From the NCBI GenBank assembly GCA_937924805.1, contig CALDTZ010000053.1, positions 1 to 64,000 of the forward strand: a stretch of DNA of 64,000 nucleotides, written 5' to 3'. Shown one piece after another: positions 18,091 to 26,600 of this stretch. Under the pieces are notes generated by a model. It ran no database searches and was not told where the DNA came from. It saw only the letters and a program-made list of their open reading frames with translations. Each line of letters opens with the position of its first letter. Within the stretch, counting starts at the first letter, position 1. Position numbers and translations under genes: made by a program. Source of the DNA: an uncultured Saprospiraceae bacterium (GTDB taxonomy: Bacteria > Bacteroidota > Bacteroidia > Chitinophagales > Saprospiraceae).

Positions 18091-18209
18091 TTGAAGCTCT
18101 TTAGCCTCTTGTTATTCACATTATAAAGATAAGACGAGAAACGCCTTATACCAAAGACAAAAATCTACCTTTGTAACATAATTTAAAGTATAATGCGTAA
18201 TTAATTGAC

Positions 18210-19346
18210 TTAGAAGGGGTTTTGCAACATCGGGTTCTTGTAATAGCTAGTATCTACTAATGTTGCTAAGAAGTCTTTCAGTGCATTGAGTTGCTCTGAA
18301 GATAAATTAAGAGGTCGAATGTTTGAATCTACATTGATTCCAGGGTTTCCACCTTTATTGTAATGATCAAGAACTTCATCGATCGTTTCAAATCGACCAT
18401 CATGCATAAATGGTCCAGTAAAACCAATATTATATAGGCTAGTAGCTTTGAATTTACCTTTATCACTTTGTACTCCTGTGGCATGAAATCTTCCATAGTC
18501 ACTAAATTCATCAAGTCCTGACAAGCCTGGGCCGACACTATCTAACCCATTATTTCTATAATCATTAATAGTAAACAATGGTGCCGCATGACAATGACTA
18601 CATTCTCCATCATTAGTATCAAACACTCCGTTATCAACGAATATATCTTCTCCTAGAAGTTCATCATCTGAAAAGACATCAAGATTTTCATATACTTTAG
18701 TATATTTTGAATCTTTTCCAGCAATTATAATTCGTTCGAAACTAGCTAATGCTTTTGCTGCTAACTCTTTACTTATTTCATCTGTATTATCAATACCAAA
18801 AGCTTCCCTAAATTTTGTTTGATAAAGAGGTATCTTTCTTAGCTTATCTAAAACATTTGGCCACTGATTATGCAATTCAACAGGATCCTCAACAGGCAAT
18901 AATGCTTGTTCCTCTAGTGTTGACGCTCTACCGTCCCAAAAAAGTCCGTTATAATTAAAACCTACATTGATCAAAGACATCGAACTTCGATGACCATTGA
19001 TACCATCAATTCCTATACTTGTAGCTGTATTATCTTGAAAATGAAGTTCCGGTAAATGACAACTTGAACAGGACATTGTACTATCAGCAGATAATAGAGG
19101 GTCATAAAACAAGTGCCTACCCAAATCTATACCTTCTATTGTCAAAGGATTATCAATAGGTACCTCTAGCGCTGGAAAATTGAAAGGAATTTCTGGGGTA
19201 AATGGAGTTGGATTATACTCAATATTCGTTAAATCAACATCACTTCCACCTACAGGGTCATTTGGTTCTTTAATACAACCAATTATACTTATTATAACTA
19301 ATAAAAGGCAAACCGTTTTGATGTTATTTCTTACTTCACCGACCAT
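18210..19346 (-). CDS. MbnH/MauG-like di-heme cytochrome c peroxidase family lipoprotein
   Basis: 378 residues. A lipoprotein-like signal (VCLLLVIISIIGC, Cys24) precedes a di-heme peroxidase-family body with two c-type heme sites, CSSCH (93-97) and CSHCH (249-253), plus GPFMHDGRF near 311-319. This family includes bacterial cytochrome c peroxidases, MauG and MbnH. Its gene starts 16 bases inside the end of an MbnP-family gene, which is the partner of MbnH in copper-related systems: MbnH oxidises a Trp of MbnP to kynurenine. That context favours an MbnH-like role over simple peroxide detoxification; biochemical activity is inferred. Confidence 0.85.
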   Translation of the reverse strand: MVGEVRNNIKTVCLLLVIISIIGCIKEPNDPVGGSDVDLTNIEYNPTPFTPEIPFNFPALEVPIDNPLTIEGIDLGRHLFYDPLLSADSTMSCSSCHLPELHFQDNTATSIGIDGINGHRSSMSLINVGFNYNGLFWDGRASTLEEQALLPVEDPVELHNQWPNVLDKLRKIPLYQTKFREAFGIDNTDEISKELAAKALASFERIIIAGKDSKYTKVYENLDVFSDDELLGEDIFVDNGVFDTNDGECSHCHAAPLFTINDYRNNGLDSVGPGLSGLDEFSDYGRFHATGVQSDKGKFKATSLYNIGFTGPFMHDGRFETIDEVLDHYNKGGNPGINVDSNIRPLNLSSEQLNALKDFLATLVDTSYYKNPMLQNPF

Positions 19347-20086
19347 GCTGCATTCATATTATCTTTAATCATAATGATTCCTGGTAGATCAGGTTCGTGA
19401 TTCGTTGGGTTTGATGGAATATCAAACAGGCCGTTATTGATTTCAAATAATGTTTTATGTTCTAAACCCAATCTTAATCCAGTTGTACCTTCACCAATAT
19501 TTAGTTCAATTGGTAACTCTACCGCAGCATAATTTTGATCTTGCCCTGAATGAAACAAGAACGGTAAACTAAAACTATTGTCTTTATCTATATCGTATCT
19601 ACCTTCCATTTTTACAAAAATAAAACTGTTCCAAGCTGACCAATAATGACCTGATTTGCTTAAAACATGATCAGAGCTATAGTCAGTCCAATCATTCCCA
19701 TTGTCCACAGGATTCACTCCAACACCAAATCTTATATGTGTGTAATCTCCTTTTTCTACATTTGAAAAATCAAAAGTTATACCCTTATTTGCATTTTCTA
19801 TATCGACATTGACATCCGAAAAATCTACATATTCAATGGTAGATAATATAATTTCAGTACCATCTGATTTAACTAATCTAGGTTGATCCATATAAAAGTT
19901 ACTCGTCGATAATACGATATTATCATCACCATATTTAATTGGTTCTAAGAAAACAAGTGGCTCACTATCGTATTCAGCAACCATTGTCAAACTAAAGCCT
20001 GATGGTTCAGGATCAGTATCCCGACAACAACCAAAAAAAGCCACTACACATAAAATTAAAATAAAACCTAATTGTATTGTTTTCAT
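19331..20086 (-). CDS. MbnP-family copper-binding-type lipoprotein
   Basis: 251 residues with a lipoprotein signal (LILCVVAFFGC, Cys20). The body resembles the MbnP family: a strand with YMDQPRLVKSDG, then YTHIRFGVGV, and the segment SGHYWSAWNSFIFVKMEGRYD with Trp149 and Trp152, where MbnP proteins carry the tryptophan converted to kynurenine for copper binding. It overlaps the upstream lipoprotein gene by 4 bases and the downstream di-heme gene by 16, so the three are tightly coupled. The family call is from motif memory plus context; the modified Trp is not provable here. Confidence 0.75.
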   Translation of the reverse strand: MKTIQLGFILILCVVAFFGCCRDTDPEPSGFSLTMVAEYDSEPLVFLEPIKYGDDNIVLSTSNFYMDQPRLVKSDGTEIILSTIEYVDFSDVNVDIENANKGITFDFSNVEKGDYTHIRFGVGVNPVDNGNDWTDYSSDHVLSKSGHYWSAWNSFIFVKMEGRYDIDKDNSFSLPFLFHSGQDQNYAAVELPIELNIGEGTTGLRLGLEHKTLFEINNGLFDIPSNPTNHEPDLPGIIMIKDNMNAAWSVK

Positions 20087-20898
20087 TCTTGTATTGTTAT
20101 TGCACTTCTAAAGTAATTAAACATAGAATTTCCTGTCATTGTTTTATTCAAGGTATCTAAATTAACATCATCAAACCATGTTTTAAGATCTATATCTATA
20201 TTAATTGTCTTATTTACACCTTCAGACAAATCTTGAGTTAAATTAAATCTTTCTTTATAAAATGCTTCTCCTTCTCCAAAATAACTAAAACTAAAAGTAT
20301 CTGTCTTTGCAGAATCTATTACTAAATCTATTTTGAATAAAGCTAAAGAATCAACATCATAATCATAAAGATTATCTAAAGCTGTAGCAATTTCCCCGTT
20401 ATCTTTTGTAATTATACTCGTATCGAGTAAAGCTGATTCCAATCCAAAATAAAAAGAAATGGAGTCTACATAGGTGATATCTCTTACGGTAGCAATTGAA
20501 TTGCTCTGAATGGTCTTAGTAACAAACTTAAAATCATCCACATAAATCCGATCTTTTATGATTGTCGTATCCAGTTTTTTTAAAGTGTCCTGTTCTATGT
20601 TCCAAACCTTAAATCGATTCATTAAAAACCGTGCATTTAATATTCGATATGTTTGATTATTTACATTAGTATAAAAACTATCTTGATTGAGTGTTTCTTG
20701 ATTATAAATCCAGTTTAAGTTAAAAGAAAATTTAGGCTCTGTGCAGCAATCATTACAATTAATATCTGCTGAAATATCAAAATTAGACGCCCATTTCTCT
20801 AGGCAACCCTCACTTGTTTCATAGCATGAAACAAAACAAATACTAATCAAACAAAGTATTGGAAGAAGAAGGCTTATCTTTTTGAGGTTCTTTTTCAC
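20083..20898 (-). CDS. Divergent MbnP-like lipoprotein with Cys-rich N-terminus
   Basis: 271 residues starting at a GTG (20896-20898). The signal ends ICFVSC, giving a lipid-anchored protein. The mature start has CLEKWASNFDISADINCNDCC, resembling the Cys-bounded A-x-N-[FY]-D motif seen in Bacteroidota surface proteins. The core (NQTYRILNARFLMNRFKVW, VDSISFYFGLESALL, TFSFSYFGEGEAFY) looks like a distant MbnP relative, but the paired-Trp motif is absent. Its signal peptide is encoded inside the 3' end of the exonuclease gene (56-base overlap). Co-transcription with the MbnP and MbnH-like genes suggests a part in the same system. Confidence 0.65.
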   Translation of the reverse strand: MKKNLKKISLLLPILCLISICFVSCYETSEGCLEKWASNFDISADINCNDCCTEPKFSFNLNWIYNQETLNQDSFYTNVNNQTYRILNARFLMNRFKVWNIEQDTLKKLDTTIIKDRIYVDDFKFVTKTIQSNSIATVRDITYVDSISFYFGLESALLDTSIITKDNGEIATALDNLYDYDVDSLALFKIDLVIDSAKTDTFSFSYFGEGEAFYKERFNLTQDLSEGVNKTINIDIDLKTWFDDVNLDTLNKTMTGNSMFNYFRSAITIQE

Positions 20899-21691
20899 TT
20901 ACTAACTTTTTTACAATTTGTTTTACTTGGATCGAAAAATCTTTTTCCATTATCCAATTGTAATAATGCTTATCTCTTTTGAGTACTTCTGCTGCTGGTT
21001 GACCTAGGTATTTGCCAAAATTAAATACGATTGTTCCATCTGGACCATATTTCAATCGATTGGTAACATCTACTGTCCGTTTGTCTTTAGTAAACTCTGC
21101 AATATGAGAAATATTATCTGTAATCGGTTTTTCAACAATATTTCCATCCCGATCTTCATAATCTCTTTCTTTATACTTTGTCATCATACCCTGCAAGACA
21201 TCTACAGTTGCTTTGACATCAGCCATTGCATCGTGCGCATTTTCAATTTTCTTATTGCAATAAAATCGGACGGCAGCATCAAGGGTTCGGGGTTCCATCT
21301 TATAAAAAATCTTTTGGACATCGATTGTACGAATGTTCGAGATATCCATCATGATTCCGCACCTGTTAAACTCTTCCATTAACATTGGAATATCAAATCG
21401 GTCAGAATTATATCCACCTAAATCAGCATTTTTAAAATAGGACCAAAGTTTCTCCCCTACTTCAACAAAACTAGGTTTATCCTTAAGCATTTCCGGGGTA
21501 ATGCCATGTACTTCCATCGCTTCTTTTGTAATATGCATTCCCGGATTGATAAGCATTTCAATTTCTTCTGATGGTCTTCCATCTTTGAAATATTTAATCA
21601 AAGCTATCTGTACTATACGATCTTTAAGGACATTTAATCCTGTTGCCTCAATGTCAAAAAAAACCGTATCTCGTTCTAATTTAAAGCTCAT
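20843..21691 (-). CDS. DnaQ-like 3'-5' exonuclease (DEDDh)
   Basis: 282 residues. The exonuclease domain (about 5-170) has FFDIEATG (Asp13, Glu15), GYNSDRFDIPML (about 94-104) and AHDAMADVKAT with His153 and Asp158, the complete DEDDh set. The extra C-terminal region (about 200-265), GTIVFNFGKYLGQPAAEVL...YYNWIMEKDF, is a small domain often attached to such enzymes in Bacteroidota. The final 15 residues are a polar tail whose DNA also encodes the next gene's signal peptide. It lies 10 bases after terC. Role in DNA repair or proofreading is a family-based inference. Confidence 0.9.
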   Translation of the reverse strand: MSFKLERDTVFFDIEATGLNVLKDRIVQIALIKYFKDGRPSEEIEMLINPGMHITKEAMEVHGITPEMLKDKPSFVEVGEKLWSYFKNADLGGYNSDRFDIPMLMEEFNRCGIMMDISNIRTIDVQKIFYKMEPRTLDAAVRFYCNKKIENAHDAMADVKATVDVLQGMMTKYKERDYEDRDGNIVEKPITDNISHIAEFTKDKRTVDVTNRLKYGPDGTIVFNFGKYLGQPAAEVLKRDKHYYNWIMEKDFSIQVKQIVKKLVSEKEPQKDKPSSSNTLFD

Positions 21692-21701
21692 TTATTTTGT
21701 T

Positions 21702-22541
21702 TTAGAGTATCCCTTCTTCTTGTGCATCCTCCGATATTCCATGAAGTTGAATAGGTTTGTTTTTCTTTCTAAGTTTCATATTTAGAAATTCTACGATAAG
21801 AGAAAATGCAATCGCAAAATATAGATATCCTTTAGGTACTGCACCAATGCCAGTGCCTGCTACTGTGAAATGTGCTAAGTGTCCACCTTCTAATATCAAC
21901 ATGAATCCTATTAATATTAAAAAAGACAATCCTAACATTTGTATAGTTGGATGTTCATTTACAAATCTCCCTACCGGTACTGCAAAAAGCATCATGATTA
22001 AAACAGAAAAAACAACTGCGATAATCATAATAACCAAAGCTCCTGACAAACCATTCGTCATTCCGACCGCTGTCAAAATAGAATCAAAGGAAAATACAAT
22101 ATTGATCAAAGTGATCTGTACAATAGCATTTGTAAAAGTAGATTTTTTCGCCTTCGAACCTTCATCACCATGTGTCTCCCCTTCCAATTTATGATGGATC
22201 TCTGTTACGGATTTGTAAAGTAAAAAGATACCTCCACCTATGAGGATCAAGCTTTGACCAGAAAAGCCACCTTGAATGCCCCAAAAATCAATTTCAAACC
22301 AAGGTTTTTCCATTGCTATTAAAGCTGTGATTCCGAACAACAGCACAATCCGCATAGCCATAGCTAAAACCAATCCAATATTTGTTGCTCTTCCTTGCTG
22401 CTCTTTCGGCAATTTACCAGAAGCTATAGAAATAAAAATGATGTTATCTACACCCAGCACAATTTCTAAAAAGGTTAATGTCAATAAGCTAAGCCATACT
22501 GCTGATGAAGCAAAATCAGGCATATCAATTAAAGGAAACAT
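21702..22541 (-). CDS. TerC-family integral membrane protein
   Basis: 279 residues with about seven to eight membrane segments. The opening LTLTFLEIVLGVDNIIFISI and the later ITLINIVFSFDSILTAVGM carry the conserved acidic residues of the TerC fold, which binds metal ions; characterised members export manganese. It is the promoter-proximal gene of the five-gene run that ends with the MbnP and MbnH-like genes. The ATG at 22539-22541 follows a matched -7 element. Substrate is not determinable from sequence. Confidence 0.93.
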   Translation of the reverse strand: MFPLIDMPDFASSAVWLSLLTLTFLEIVLGVDNIIFISIASGKLPKEQQGRATNIGLVLAMAMRIVLLFGITALIAMEKPWFEIDFWGIQGGFSGQSLILIGGGIFLLYKSVTEIHHKLEGETHGDEGSKAKKSTFTNAIVQITLINIVFSFDSILTAVGMTNGLSGALVIMIIAVVFSVLIMMLFAVPVGRFVNEHPTIQMLGLSFLILIGFMLILEGGHLAHFTVAGTGIGAVPKGYLYFAIAFSLIVEFLNMKLRKKNKPIQLHGISEDAQEEGIL

Positions 22542-22558
22542 GGTATACTATTTTAATA

Positions 22559-22566
22559 CAAAAGTA
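22559..22566 (-). promoter_or_regulatory. Candidate -7 element upstream of the terC-exonuclease-MbnP/H run
   Basis: On the minus strand this reads TACTTTTG, a full match to TAnnTTTG, 17 bases before the terC ATG. A -33 TTG at standard spacing is not seen. Confidence 0.4.
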
Positions 22567-22616
22567 ACTAAGTTTATCTCTTATCTATAATCGTAAACCT
22601 GATAAATTGAAATGAA

Positions 22617-22648
22617 AAAAGCCTTTAGAGGAATCTCTAAAGGCTTTT
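22617..22648. terminator. Intrinsic terminator after the PorP/SprF-like gene
   Basis: Ten-base perfect stem GCCTTTAGAG/CTCTAAAGGC with a GAAT loop, A4 and T4 on either side, 22 bases beyond the stop of the minus-strand gene. Confidence 0.92.
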
Positions 22649-22670
22649 GTATATCTAATATTAAAAATGA

Positions 22671-23615
22671 CTAGTTCATTTCTTTTTCATCAACCATTTT
22701 TTTCTTATCGGTTTTACCGATATCAAAACGCAATGTTACTTCATGAGACCCATTATTATATTGTTGGAATTCATGTCTCGAAACATTATAAGAATAATAA
22801 AAATTAAACGCGTTTACTCTAGCACCGATCAAAAAGCCTAAACGTTCGTCTGCTCCAACAGTGTATGTCAATCCTCCCGTTAATTTTTGATCTAAAAATT
22901 CACCTAATGCATTGATATCTACATGAAATGGAACACCCATAAGTTGTTTCACTACAATTGATGGTGTAGCTACGATATCATATTCTGGCATCTTTAATTT
23001 GTAACCTAATTGAACTAAAAACCCAAATGTCTTTTCGTACTCTTCTGTTGTTTTTGTATCAAACATAGAATTTACTAAACTCGGAAAAGCTAATCCATAA
23101 ACAAATTTTTCTTGATATTCACCAAATAAACCTACTGATAAGTCAAAAAAGTTGACACCATCATATCTGTTTGAAATGTGCGGATCATTTTCATTTACCA
23201 TGTCATCATTTAAAACTGATGCATTAAGACTATGTTGGATGACTTCACCTGTAAGTCCAATACCTAATTTGTTAATGTCTGATTCAATGGTATACGAAAG
23301 TCCTAATTGTCCCTTCACCGTTTCTAATGCTCCGTTCCTATCCGAAAGAACCATCGCTCCGATACCTAATCTATTTCCTAAATCACCATCATAACTTAAT
23401 GCAAATGACTTAGGTGATCCCTCAAACGTAGCCCATTTGTTTCTATAAGTTAATAGAACATTATGGTAACCAGATTGAGCAATAGCACCAGGATTAACCA
23501 ATACTGGGTTTACAAAACTTTGATTGAAAATATATCTTTCATCAAAATATCTTGATTGTGAAAATGCTTGAGTAGCCAAACTCACAAATAGACATATATA
23601 TAATAAATTTTTCAT
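22671..23615 (-). CDS. PorP/SprF-family T9SS-associated outer membrane protein
   Basis: 314 residues with a signal peptide (MKNLLYICLFVSLATQAFSQ) and the PorP/SprF opening RYFDERYIFNQSFVNPVLVNPGAIAQSGYHNVLLTYRNKW. The rest alternates strands of an outer-membrane barrel, ending with a short polar tail. SprF-type proteins help deliver or attach a specific large T9SS cargo, and the gene lies 33 bases downstream of just such a cargo, the SprB-repeat protein at 23649-27326. The two are presumably a dedicated secretion pair. Confidence 0.92.
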   Translation of the reverse strand: MKNLLYICLFVSLATQAFSQSRYFDERYIFNQSFVNPVLVNPGAIAQSGYHNVLLTYRNKWATFEGSPKSFALSYDGDLGNRLGIGAMVLSDRNGALETVKGQLGLSYTIESDINKLGIGLTGEVIQHSLNASVLNDDMVNENDPHISNRYDGVNFFDLSVGLFGEYQEKFVYGLAFPSLVNSMFDTKTTEEYEKTFGFLVQLGYKLKMPEYDIVATPSIVVKQLMGVPFHVDINALGEFLDQKLTGGLTYTVGADERLGFLIGARVNAFNFYYSYNVSRHEFQQYNNGSHEVTLRFDIGKTDKKKMVDEKEMN

Positions 23616-23648
23616 CGCTTAAATATTAAATCGTAATTGATAATTTGG

Positions 23649-26600
23649 TTACAGGTTTCTTAATAAAGTAACCGTTCCTTTCCTCAATTCTTTTTCACCA
23701 TTGCCAAAGTCAACTTCAAAGACCCAGAAATAAGCTCCTTCAGGTAATTCATTACCATCTAAGTCTATTCCAAACCAAGAGTTATCATAATCGGTTGCAT
23801 TATATATATTTCGTCCCCATCGATCATACATTGCTAGCTGAGTACCTTCGTGATCATCGCTATCATTACATGAAATAAGAAAGAAATCATTAACATTATC
23901 ATCATTTGGTGTCATCACAGTGATTCCTTCATAACATACATCTGGTTCTACAATTGAATCATCCCCTACTTCTTCAATTAATTGTTGAATACAGCCATTA
24001 CTATCTTCTACGAACACAGAATATGTACCACCTGGAATATTAGAAAATACAGGTCCCATATCTTCATTAACAGGAGTCCAATTATAAGTATAACCTCCTG
24101 CTCCACCTTCGACTAAGATGGATATTGAACCATTCGATTCACCACCTGTAGCATCCACTACTGTATCTGTAGTTACAACAAGTGGATCTGGTGCAGTAAT
24201 CGTAAAATTAACATCACTAGCCATTGAAGCACCATTGCTATCTGTAATTTGCATAGTATAATCACCTGCACACAAGCCCATTATTGGGAATACTGAATGG
24301 TTTGTTGTAACGCCACTTGATGTTAAAGCTATATCATAAGGTGCAACACCTAAAAGAATATTAGCACTGATTTCACCATCACAAACACCATTACATGAAA
24401 CTCCAAAATCATTAAAGAAGTCATTTGAAATAACTACAACTTCATCGATCGTTACAATTCCGGTTAAAGGAATCACGGTTACATCAGACGAACAACCGCT
24501 GTCATCCATTACAACGACAGTATAGACATCAGGATCAATATTTAATATATCCTCATCCATTGAAGTAAATGTTCCATCCGTATTTGTCCACATAAATGTA
24601 TAGTTACCATTTCCACCAGATGGTGTTATTAGAATAGAAGAACTTCCAGGACCAAAATCATTTATTTCATCTACTGTAACCACGATTTCTGAAGGTTCTG
24701 TAACATCAAATGCTTGAGTTACTTCTGTACCATCATTATCTCTTACAGTAAAATCTCCCGAAGTCGCATTATTAAAATTAATATCATCACAATCAACTTC
24801 AATACCTCCGATAAAACACATATATGGAGCACATCCGCCTGAAATTACAGGATTGAGTGATCCGTCTTCAGCGCCAAAGCATGAAATATTTTCTGCACCT
24901 AGTTCATCAATCTGTAAAGGTGTGATTTCATTTGTAATCTCAAAATCTGAACACATCTCATTATTAGCATCATCGCATTGTTGAACGCATACTGTATGAT
25001 TACCTACTGGTAGGTTATCAATTAAGCTACAATCCACAGCAGTATTACTTCCGTTGATAAAACACTCATAACAGTCGTCACATCCTCCAGTAGCTGTTAC
25101 ACTAATTGATCCAGTACCTTCAGTGCCACATCCAGCATTTGTTACTTCTACTCCTGTAACAACCACTGCTTCGATTTCATTTATGATCATAAAGGAAGCA
25201 GTTCCCGTACATCCTGTTTCAGAATCTGTTACAGAGACTTCATAATTTCCAGCGACAAGGTCCGTTCTATTTTGATTATTTGGTGAACCTGGAATATCCA
25301 ACCAGTCGAAACTCAAATTACTTCCAGAAATCGTTAGTGTAATTGAACCATTGCCATCACAAGTAAAATTAGTTTGTGTTCCTGTAACATCTAGCGAGCC
25401 ATCTGTTTCAATTGTAACGCTGCCATCCACTTCACATCCATTTTCATCGGAAACGGTTACATTATATGTATTAGGATCTACATCTGCATACGAAGACATA
25501 TTTCCCGGTAATATTGTTGGACTCCAGTCATAATCATAAGATCCTGTTCCTCCTTGAGCTAATACAGATATTGTTCCTCCACTTCCATCACAATTTGCAT
25601 TGGTTCCGGAAACTTCGATTGTTAAAGGATTAGCCGGTGAACCTACCTCTACTGAACCCGTAAGCTCACAATTGTTGTTATCTGTAAGTGTTAGGAAATA
25701 AGTGCCACTAGCAAGGTCTTCTAATATTTGACAACTTCCACCACCAAAAACAGCATCACCGTCTTCGTTTTCCCACATACAACTGTAAGGTCCTTCTCCA
25801 CCAGTTGCGTTAACCGTAATAGACCCATTTTCATCGCCAAAACAATCAACACCCGTTGCATTCAAATCAAATGCTAAGTCACTATCAAGGCATGGATTAT
25901 CTACACCAATACATGTGATTGTAGAACCAATCAGATTTGACATTTCTGGATCTAAATCACCATTGGTAATATCAATATTCGTCGGACTACTAGCAAACGT
26001 AATATCAATCGTTTCTCCTTCTGGACAATCTGAAGCTATATCAAAACAAACTTCATACATGATAGAACCATCAGGTATAGCAAAACCTTCAGCAGTAGGA
26101 CTATTCCATTGAAACGTCAAAACATCTGTCGGTTCGTAATTAAAATTAGTTGGAAACAATGACATCATACTATTAAGGTTATCAACCCCTGTATATGTAA
26201 TATTATCCGAGTCCCAAGTCATCGTATATTGTATACCAATTATATCCTCAAAGCAAGTGGCAACAAATGGGATACAAAAATTAGTGCCAGCTTCTGGATT
26301 TATATCTTGAGCATCTATTGTAAAAGTACAAGAGCCACAATCTTCCATGATGGTAACTGTACCACAATTAGTATAGTATGGTATACTCATACCTGCCGCT
26401 ATATCAATAAATGCATTTCCTACATCTACATATTCAATCATACTTGCATCACCTATATTACCTATCGCATCAAAACATACTTCGAATAGTGGTGATCCAT
26501 CAGGTAATGTAACTGGATTTGCTCCCGATAACTCATCCCAAACATATATAAGAGAATCTGTTGAAAACAAATTAAAGTTACCTACACCCATTCCTGGAAG

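Noticed and set aside
18166..18173. TACCTTTG on the plus strand as a promoter
   Set aside because: It matches the -7 consensus but points into the antisense of the di-heme gene, with no plus-strand gene or -33 box.
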